Below are positions 27,960 through 34,537 of a DNA stretch of 64,000 nt, one piece after another. This DNA comes from Phycisphaerae bacterium (GTDB lineage: Bacteria > Planctomycetota > Phycisphaerae > UBA1845). Where the stretch lies: contig JAJDDT010000089.1 in assembly GCA_029260165.1 (NCBI GenBank), positions 1 to 64,000 of the forward strand. Reading direction: 5' to 3'. Positions within the stretch are counted from its first letter, which is position 1, and the number at the start of each line of letters is the position of its first letter. The notes below the pieces were generated by a model. The model was not told the DNA's origin. It ran no database searches and worked only from the letters and a program-made list of their open reading frames with translations. The position numbers and the translations under genes were made by a program.

Positions 27960-29551
27960 GTCAGATTGATGGGACATCCGCCGCCCTGGCTGTGGGCGAT
28001 TCGTTGGATATGCAACCGGACAAACCTTGTCCTGTTCGCTGCTGGTTGGTTGCCTTTGTGCTCGCGGGGGCGTTGTACTGTGCGACGGTTGTTCCGGGTG
28101 TTGCATTTGGTGATTCCGGAGACGCACAGCTCCGCGTGGAACTGGGCTGGTGGAGTGACGTAAAGGAACTGTCGCGGTCGCACCCGCTCTACTATTTTCT
28201 TGCGATTGGGCTGAAGAGTCTGGGAATCAGGGCGGCGACGGCTGCTAATTATGTGAGCGTCGTGGCTGGTGCGTTGACGGTCGCCAATCTGGCTGCATTG
28301 CTCGCGTTGATGCGGTTGTCTCGCACCGCTATCGTGTGTGCTGCGCTCGTTTTGGGAATGTCACATGCGATGTGGCACATTTCGACCCTAGCAGAGGTCA
28401 TGTCGCTTTCCACGGCGTTGCTGACTTTTGAGCTGATTTGTATCCATCGTTGGACGGCGACGGAGAATCCCCGCTGGCTGGTGCTGGCTGCGATGGTCAA
28501 TGGTCTCGGGCTTTCGACCCACAACATGGCCGTCCTGAGCTGGCCTGCGTACGTTGTCACGTTTTGGCTGGTGCGAAAAAGGCACCATATGCTAAATCTC
28601 CGCGTTTTTGTGGCGTGTTTATTCGCAGGATTGCTCGCGTCATCGCCACTGCTTGTTATTTTCGTCGAATCGATGCAGCGAGGGGCTGGTGTATTCACGG
28701 TTCTGCACGAGATGGCCTCCGGGCGTTATTCGACGCATGTGTTCCAACTTTTCCCGGGCGTCACGCAAACTCTGCGGATGGGCGCGTACACGGCGTACAG
28801 TTTTCCGTCGCCGCTCATACTGCTCGTTCCCTCAGGCCTGTTGGTTGCGCACCGTCTATTGAAAAAGCCTTTGTTTGTGTTCGCTGTGTCTGCCCTTGCA
28901 ATTCATTTTTTGTTTGCTATTCGTTACAACGTAGCCGATCAACATGTGTTTCTCCTGCATTCATATGTCCTTGGGATGGTCTTTTTTGCATTTGGTGTAG
29001 ACAGATGGGTACACCGAGACAAAAAGCAACGCCGTGTATTCGTGGCTGTTCTATTGAGTTGCCTTGCGCCCGTCGTGTTCATGGTTGTGCCGAACACGCT
29101 TCGGGCGTATTTCCCCGATGTTCCGGTCATTCCCACTCGTGAGTTGAAATATCGCGAGCCGTACGACTCGTTTCTCAAGCCCTGGCGACAGGGGCAGGAC
29201 GGAGCCGATCGATTCGCCCGCGAGGTATTGGGCGCAATGCCGAAGGACGGGATTCTTGTTCTGGATACGACCGTCAAACCCCCGATTCTATATATTCAAC
29301 AGGCTGAGGGCATTCGACGCGATGTGCGAATATACAATGCCGATCCTTATCAACGGTTTTTTGAAGAGCGGGTCGACCTGTCGAAAGCGAACATACAGCG
29401 TTGGATTTCAGAAAGGCGACTGTGTACCGTGACCAATGACCTTCGATATCTGAGCGTGAGAATTTCGGGTGAACGGTTTGCATACGTCCCCGAAGGGCCT
29501 GTCTATTTCGTCGTTGATGCCGTTCGTCCGGGAAAATCCAAGAATGAGTGA
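27956..29551 (+). CDS. DUF2723-type GT-C membrane protein
   Basis: A membrane protein of about 531 residues with some ten hydrophobic segments, in the DUF2723/TMEM260-like group related to dolichyl-phosphate mannosyltransferases. GTG 27956 gives a GTGA overlap like its neighbours; GTG 27947 in the same frame is an alternative. The first outer loop carries the family motif GVAFGDSGDAQLRVELGWWS with RSHPLYYFL, where the acidic residues should serve catalysis. The last 150 residues are soluble and outside. A likely role is transfer of a sugar from a lipid carrier to protein or polysaccharide (family knowledge plus inference). Confidence 0.8.
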   Translation: MSQIDGTSAALAVGDSLDMQPDKPCPVRCWLVAFVLAGALYCATVVPGVAFGDSGDAQLRVELGWWSDVKELSRSHPLYYFLAIGLKSLGIRAATAANYVSVVAGALTVANLAALLALMRLSRTAIVCAALVLGMSHAMWHISTLAEVMSLSTALLTFELICIHRWTATENPRWLVLAAMVNGLGLSTHNMAVLSWPAYVVTFWLVRKRHHMLNLRVFVACLFAGLLASSPLLVIFVESMQRGAGVFTVLHEMASGRYSTHVFQLFPGVTQTLRMGAYTAYSFPSPLILLVPSGLLVAHRLLKKPLFVFAVSALAIHFLFAIRYNVADQHVFLLHSYVLGMVFFAFGVDRWVHRDKKQRRVFVAVLLSCLAPVVFMVVPNTLRAYFPDVPVIPTRELKYREPYDSFLKPWRQGQDGADRFAREVLGAMPKDGILVLDTTVKPPILYIQQAEGIRRDVRIYNADPYQRFFEERVDLSKANIQRWISERRLCTVTNDLRYLSVRISGERFAYVPEGPVYFVVDAVRPGKSKNE

Positions 29552-30206
29552 TACGAACATTGGAATGATTTTTGATCTCGATGGTGTGTTGATCGATTCG
29601 TCCGAGCCACACCGTCTCAGTTGGATGCGGCTGGCGGACGAAATCGGCACATCCATCACGGACGAACAGTTTCGCCAAACGTTTGGTCGGCAGAATCGCG
29701 ACGTCATTGCGATTCTGTTCGGCCAGGTATTTTCCCCTTCCGAAATGGCGTCACTTGGTGAGCGAAAGGAAAGGTACTATCGGGACATTGTTGGTGACGA
29801 TCTGGTGATTCTTCCGGGCGCTGTTGAACTGGTTCGTGCCTGTGCGGACATCGGAATCCCATGCGCCATCGGGTCGTCGGGCCATCCCCTCAATATTCAA
29901 CTCGCCATTGACAGGATGGGCGTCGCTGATTGCATCCAAAAAGTCGTCACCGGCCATGACGTCACTGTTGGCAAACCGAATCCGGAGGTGTTCCTGCTCG
30001 CAGCCAGGGGTTTGGAACGTGAGCCGGGTCGTTGTATCGTTGTTGAAGATGCGCCAGCAGGCGTTCAAGCTGCGATCGCAGGCGGGATGAAGGTCGTGGC
30101 AGTCACCACCGAGCACGCCCGTGAAAAACTCGCCGACGCCGATTGGATCGTCAATTCCCTCAAGGAAATCACTGTGGACAGGTTACGGCCCCTTGCCGAC
30201 GCGTGA
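29544..30206 (+). CDS. HAD-superfamily phosphatase/phosphoglucomutase-like protein
   Basis: A 220-residue cytoplasmic HAD hydrolase. Its start ATG at 29544 lies inside the end of the DUF2723 gene, so the two are translationally coupled. The motifs are complete: FDLDGVLIDSSEPH (nucleophile Asp), IGSSGHP (motif II Ser), VGKPNPEVF (Lys) and VVEDAPAGVQAA (acidic pair). The helical cap fits beta-phosphoglucomutase or sugar-phosphate phosphatases. As the last gene of the operon it may supply or recycle sugar phosphates for the polysaccharide. Confidence 0.9.
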   Translation: MSDTNIGMIFDLDGVLIDSSEPHRLSWMRLADEIGTSITDEQFRQTFGRQNRDVIAILFGQVFSPSEMASLGERKERYYRDIVGDDLVILPGAVELVRACADIGIPCAIGSSGHPLNIQLAIDRMGVADCIQKVVTGHDVTVGKPNPEVFLLAARGLEREPGRCIVVEDAPAGVQAAIAGGMKVVAVTTEHAREKLADADWIVNSLKEITVDRLRPLADA

Positions 30207-30422
30207 TGCGTTTGCGTGCAGGCCGCCGTTTGATTGTCGTTTCGTCAGAGAGTCCACGGACACGAATGCCTGACGCCCGGGCTGATTCGCGGTCGGGCGA
30301 TTCACCTCGCACTTGCTGCATCCCACACTGTCACCCCCGGTCATGGAGCGACGAAATCGACGCAAAAGAAAAACCGAAGCCATCAGGACTGCGGTCATTG
30401 TTATCAGAAATTCAGACGTCAC
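30183..30422 (-). CDS. Possible small Cys-containing single-pass membrane protein
   Basis: A 79-residue frame on the opposite strand, starting with GTG at 30422 with GGAG about ten bases upstream. It has one N-terminal membrane helix (LITMTAVLMASVFLLRRFRR) followed by a short loop with a Cys pair (GCSKCE), reminiscent of FeoB-associated Cys-rich proteins. The C-terminal half is unremarkable, and the frame overlaps the 3' end of the HAD gene by 24 bases. It could be chance coding. Confidence 0.35.
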   Translation of the reverse strand: MTSEFLITMTAVLMASVFLLRRFRRSMTGGDSVGCSKCEVNRPTANQPGRQAFVSVDSLTKRQSNGGLHANASRVGKGP

Positions 30423-30612
30423 GGCAGAGTACTCCCTGACACCAATAATTCGCTACTCGTCTTTTGATGCGTGGCCCATGGCCTTAGCCGCGGAGAACAC
30501 GAATCCAAAACAGCAATCGAGTCCCCCACCTCTAAAGAGGTGGGCCACCCATGTATTGTTATGATGAATTCAAACATCACGTCAGAGCTTTCGGCGTGAT
30601 CGCCGCGTCTCG
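30423..30612. other. Spacer between the operon end and the TSP3 gene
   Basis: This gene-free stretch holds the second copy of the CCCCCACC palindrome (30523-30550). With 30207-30422, which may hold one small minus-strand gene, it forms a 406-base gap between convergent units. No clear terminator was found. Confidence 0.5.
30523..30550. repeat. CCCCCACC-type intergenic palindrome, copy 2
   Basis: CCCCCACCTCTAAAGAGGTG followed by GGCCACCC. CCACCTCT and AGAGGTGG form a perfect palindrome with a 2-base centre. It is similar over its whole length to 6746-6774. Confidence 0.6.
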
Positions 30613-33189
30613 TTACACGCCCAGCCAACGACGACGACGCATTGTGGCCAACCCCGCCATCAACAAGGGCATGGCCATTGTTCCCATCATGCCGCAGGGT
30701 GCACCGCAATCCGGGGCGTCCACAGGAGCATCCTGAGTGGGTGACTCCTCTTCGACGGTTTCATCATCACCGGCGTTGTCTTCCGGCACCGGCTGGTCGC
30801 CGGAATCTTCTGTCGGTTCATCCACGGGTTCGTCGACCGGCTCCACATCGGGCTGAGCGGGGAGTTGCGAAGGACCGAATATCGACGCACCCACCGTGTA
30901 GACACTAAATCCGTCACGGCGTGCCCAATAGCGAATCCGACCGTCGATGAGCGTTTCGTATCCGTACTCACCGATGGTATCGGTGGGAGCAGAGTTGCCG
31001 ACGAATACCTCGCCGGCGCGAACCCATGTCGGTGGAACCGCATCTTCGTCGAGGACGTGCATGTCCAGGTCCGCGGGATCGAGGCCCAAACTGCCGACGA
31101 AACCGGGCGGCACGATCATCTGAAACAGAACGGAAAAATCATCCGACAGGGTCGTCGTTGCTTCAAAGGCGAAGGCAATGGCATCGTCGTCGGCGAGACC
31201 TTCAAACGTCTCATTGCCCGGTGTGCCCGGTCCATCGGTGCTGTCGAACAGCGTGACGTCGAGCGTTTCGTTCGTGGTTCCCCGAGTCACCTGAACGATG
31301 ACGGTCACGGTCGAATCGAATGAGTTGAGGTTGATCAGCGCGTTTCCATCGCCATCGACAGTGTCTGTTGCAAACGGGAAGTCGCCCTGCTCAACAGCCC
31401 CACCTTCGGTACCGTCGTTGCTTCCGCCTCCACCACCGCCTCCACCACCGCCGCCATCGACGGTGTCACCGGCGTTGCAGATACCGTCGCCGTCGTCGTC
31501 CGGACCATCATTGCCCGGTGTGCTGTCGGTCAGTGCTCCGAAATCGTCCGTACCGATCGAGCAGTCGTCGCAGGTGTCGTTGTCGCTGTCACCGCAAATA
31601 TTTGGGTCCAATGTGTTCGAATCAGCACCGTCGAGGACGCCATCGTTGTCGTCATCGGTATCGCTCAAGTTGCATTGCCCGTCGGCGTCGGTGTCGAGGC
31701 CGTCATTGTTGGGCTGGTTGTCCGCCAAGGGTCCGAAACCATCTGTTCCGACCGCACAATCGTCGCACGCATCGCCGTCAGTATTGCCACAGAGGGCCGG
31801 ATTCATCGGAGCCAAATCATTCCCGTTGGCGACGCCATCGTTGTCGATGTCGCCGTCACACAAGTCACCGTCTCCGTCACCGTCCGTGTCGGTTTGCTGG
31901 GCATTCGCGACGAGATTGCAGTTGTCACACAAATCGCCGACGCCGTCGCCGTCGAAATCCGTTTGAACATCGCCGTCGTCGGCTCCGTTGGCGTCCGTTT
32001 GGCAGTTGTCGGCACAGTTCGTCGTCTGGCCCGTGGTGCAGGCGGTCAACCCTTCGTTGTTCAGCACACCGTCACAGTCAGAATCGTGGGTCAGGCCACC
32101 GCGTTCGAGTGTTGTCAGCTCGGACAAGTCAAAACACTCGCCTGCAATTCCACTGCTGATCGAAATCTGAAACGTGTCGTTCATCGAGAATGGAGGGGAA
32201 CCCGGGAAGTTATAGGTGACTGTGTCACCGACGACGTCAACGCTGAAAGGCCTCAACAGGATGCCCGTGGAATTGACACCCACGATCGTATCCGTGGTCA
32301 CCGTTGACGGCTCAACGTTGGAATCGAACGTCACGACGATCTCAAGGTCTTTCGAGGTCGTGAAACAGGACGGCGTCACGCTCGTCACGACCGGCGCGGT
32401 TCCGTTGCCGGTTGGCAAGACACCGCCGGCTCCGGCGCTGAACAGGGCGTTGTCGGCGGCATCAACACAACCGTCATCATTCAAGTCAGCGTATGACTGC
32501 GCTTCTGTCAGTTCATTGGGGCAGGTGCCTTCATTGGTCGTGCAGTCACCACACGCTATGGATGCCTGATTTAGTACACCCACGTCAAAAACATTAACAT
32601 CGCCATCACGGTTGGCGTCACCTGCGATGATCGTGTACTCGAGCACACATTCACCACCCTCAACCTCCGAACCGTCGCTTCGGCGGTTGCCTGTGGGCAG
32701 AGTTGGGTTCGTCGGATTGTCGGTTTCACCATTGAGAGCACCGTTCTCGTCCCCGCCCAGCGCCAGGACCGCAGCCGTTACTGCGTCGGAAATGATCACC
32801 TGCACGCGCTTCGGGGCAGCCGCGTTCCCATTACCCGCATCAAACGCGGGAATGGGCGGATCGAATTGGATCGTAAATGTTGTCATGTCACCGGTGTCGA
32901 CGACATTGACGGGCGCGTTGCTCATCGACAAACCACAAGTGTTTCCAGCCGCCGACAGGACGCGAGCTGAGACCGCTCCGTCTACATCCGTGACCGGTTC
33001 GCTGAATGTCACTGTGATCGTACTGAGTGGATCACCGCTTGAAACCCAATCATTCGGGTGGGGTTGAAGATCGACGATGGTCGGGATACCAGCCATCGCC
33101 TGTCCCGATATCACCATGGACACTGCCAGGGCGGAGACTACCAGTAGTCGTCGTACAAAGTTGCCAGTTTGGATATGTTTCACTTTCAT
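30613..33189 (-). CDS. Secreted TSP3/Ig-like protein with Cys-containing C-terminal anchor
   Basis: An 858-residue surface protein. The start at 33189 has GAGG five to eight bases upstream, and the signal peptide ends near AMA-GIP (residue 33). Order of parts: SbsA/Big-type Ig-like domain (about 35-150), a dockerin-like calcium pair (GDANRDGDVNVFDV, DLNDDGCVDAADN), a second Ig-like domain, then thrombospondin type 3 repeats (DSDCDGVLNN, DTDGDGDGDLCD). Next come an 11-glycine run, a beta-rich domain and an acidic Pro-rich spacer. The C-terminus is a short tripartite anchor: DCGAPCG, a hydrophobic helix (TMAMPLLMAGLATM) and RRRRW. This resembles the layout of MYXO-CTERM or GlyGly-CTERM tails rather than PEP-CTERM. 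Confidence 0.85.
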   Translation of the reverse strand: MKVKHIQTGNFVRRLLVVSALAVSMVISGQAMAGIPTIVDLQPHPNDWVSSGDPLSTITVTFSEPVTDVDGAVSARVLSAAGNTCGLSMSNAPVNVVDTGDMTTFTIQFDPPIPAFDAGNGNAAAPKRVQVIISDAVTAAVLALGGDENGALNGETDNPTNPTLPTGNRRSDGSEVEGGECVLEYTIIAGDANRDGDVNVFDVGVLNQASIACGDCTTNEGTCPNELTEAQSYADLNDDGCVDAADNALFSAGAGGVLPTGNGTAPVVTSVTPSCFTTSKDLEIVVTFDSNVEPSTVTTDTIVGVNSTGILLRPFSVDVVGDTVTYNFPGSPPFSMNDTFQISISSGIAGECFDLSELTTLERGGLTHDSDCDGVLNNEGLTACTTGQTTNCADNCQTDANGADDGDVQTDFDGDGVGDLCDNCNLVANAQQTDTDGDGDGDLCDGDIDNDGVANGNDLAPMNPALCGNTDGDACDDCAVGTDGFGPLADNQPNNDGLDTDADGQCNLSDTDDDNDGVLDGADSNTLDPNICGDSDNDTCDDCSIGTDDFGALTDSTPGNDGPDDDGDGICNAGDTVDGGGGGGGGGGGSNDGTEGGAVEQGDFPFATDTVDGDGNALINLNSFDSTVTVIVQVTRGTTNETLDVTLFDSTDGPGTPGNETFEGLADDDAIAFAFEATTTLSDDFSVLFQMIVPPGFVGSLGLDPADLDMHVLDEDAVPPTWVRAGEVFVGNSAPTDTIGEYGYETLIDGRIRYWARRDGFSVYTVGASIFGPSQLPAQPDVEPVDEPVDEPTEDSGDQPVPEDNAGDDETVEEESPTQDAPVDAPDCGAPCGMMGTMAMPLLMAGLATMRRRRWLGV

Positions 33190-33330
33190 GATTTCCTCAA
33201 AAGGATCGCTGCAGACGGGATTCTCAAACCCTCTCGAACGTCCAACCCCAACCCGATGTGTGTCTGGAACGCCAAACCCGGCGACGCGCCAAGCGTCACC
33301 TGCCTTCCCCCGAAGCCCGTTCAATCGTAA

Positions 33331-33981
33331 TTATGCCTGTTTCCGACGATGTCGAAGCAGGCTGATGATACCGCATCCCGCCAGAAGAATGGTCGCCGGT
33401 TCCGGAACAACAGTGACGGTCGTCGCAACGGTGTCAAACCCGATCGGCTCAAAACCCTCGCCCGCAAGTGCGGTCGGCGAGATCAACTCGATTCGGAACT
33501 GTCCTGTGGCATCTCCGGAAACGTTAAACCATGCTTCCGCCAACGCATCGCTCAAACCCGACGCAGCCGCCGGAACGGTCATCAAGCTCTGTGTCACCGC
33601 ATTGAAGAAAATACCCCCGTCAGCGGCAGGTCCGACGAAACTGAACGTCGGATGAAGTGACGCACTGACCTCGCTCTGGCCAATCAGATTCCGCGCCATT
33701 GCGAAATTTGACGCCTCGATATCGCGTGTGATCGTGCCCGTTGACCCCTCCAAGGGCACAACGCGGACAGCCACCGAGTAACCAACGAGCGCCTCGGTCG
33801 AGTCACTCAAAAGTATCAGCGCCGACAACGGACCCCCGGCATCAACCTCACCACCTTCAGGTCCGACGACCGAAATCGTCTCGCCGATAGAAGCCAGCGG
33901 CATCATACCGAGTACTATTACCATCCATGGCCACACACGACGAACGACAGGCCGTCGAGTGGCATTGCTTTCGCAGGCCAT
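33331..33981 (-). CDS. PEP-CTERM protein, likely exosortase substrate
   Basis: A 216-residue exported protein. The start at 33981 is supported by an AAGGGAG/GGGAGG stretch, and a signal peptide spans about residues 15-38 (VWPWMVIVLGMMPLAS). The body is beta-rich and resembles the cohesin-like domains common in short PEP-CTERM proteins. The last 26 residues are a textbook signal: VPEPAT, then LLAGCGIISLL, then RHRRKQA. The exosortase at 17019-18014 is the obvious processing enzyme. It lies 141 bases upstream of the TSP3 gene on the same strand. A different tail type on that neighbour suggests two anchoring routes. Confidence 0.92.
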   Translation of the reverse strand: MACESNATRRPVVRRVWPWMVIVLGMMPLASIGETISVVGPEGGEVDAGGPLSALILLSDSTEALVGYSVAVRVVPLEGSTGTITRDIEASNFAMARNLIGQSEVSASLHPTFSFVGPAADGGIFFNAVTQSLMTVPAAASGLSDALAEAWFNVSGDATGQFRIELISPTALAGEGFEPIGFDTVATTVTVVPEPATILLAGCGIISLLRHRRKQA

Positions 33982-34257
33982 CCTCCCTCTCCCTTGTCTT
34001 TTGTACCAGGCGCAGACGTACATCGACCGTCCAGATACCTGGTCACGCATTAGTTGTTCCGTCGCTCGGTGAAGAAGTTGGCATGAAAACGACCCGTCAG
34101 CCGTCTGAACTGCAACTTTCTCTCTCTTCCCGAGTTTCCTCCAAAACTCTCACAGGACTGTAATCGGGCTGGACAGCGAAGTCAATCAAACTCCCCGAAA
34201 CCTCATCAAGGGAGTTATCGGACTTTTTGTCGCATTCGCCGCAGCTCGTTCGACGGC

Positions 34258-34273
34258 AACCGGAAGACCGGTT
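34258..34273. promoter_or_regulatory. Perfect 6-bp inverted repeat, possible operator
   Basis: AACCGG and CCGGTT separated by AAGA, in the middle of a divergent spacer. It could bind a dimeric regulator. The assignment rests only on symmetry and position. Confidence 0.25.
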
Positions 34274-34480
34274 CCGTCGCTAAGTCCCTGTCTGACAAAA
34301 GATAGCGGCATTATCCCCGCATTTCAAGCGAATTCCGTCGCGATCGTCGCCCGAGCCGGTCACTGGCCGATAAGAATTGGCGGGTTGGGGTCACGGGCTG
34401 GTTTCTGAGGCTCGAATAGTCCCGAAATTTTCTTGTCAGCAATATTTACCCGATTGGCGGAGTTCCTGCCGTTCGTCGCG

Positions 34481-34486
34481 TATAAT
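34481..34486 (+). promoter_or_regulatory. -10-like TATAAT upstream of the TIGR03790/Ig gene
   Basis: A perfect TATAAT 51 bases before ATG 34538. The region 16-18 bases upstream has no good -35, although TTGGCG lies 21 bases away. Confidence 0.3.
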
Positions 34487-34537
34487 CACCACCTGGAATG
34501 GGATTCGGAAGTCATTGGAATTGGTGGATACCAGCGG

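Larger units (their letters stand above)
33982..34537. other. Divergent regulatory region, 556 bases
   Basis: The gap between the PEP-CTERM gene (minus) and the TIGR03790/Ig gene (plus). It contains a small perfect inverted repeat, AACCGG-AAGA-CCGGTT (34258-34273), and a -10-like TATAAT at 34481-34486. I found no convincing gene. Confidence 0.5.

Noticed and set aside
31298-32159. Ser/Pro-rich and Arg/His-rich plus-strand frames opposite the TSP3 gene
   Set aside because: They are mirror readings of Asp/Gly-rich calcium repeats and the poly-glycine run. They have no start signals.
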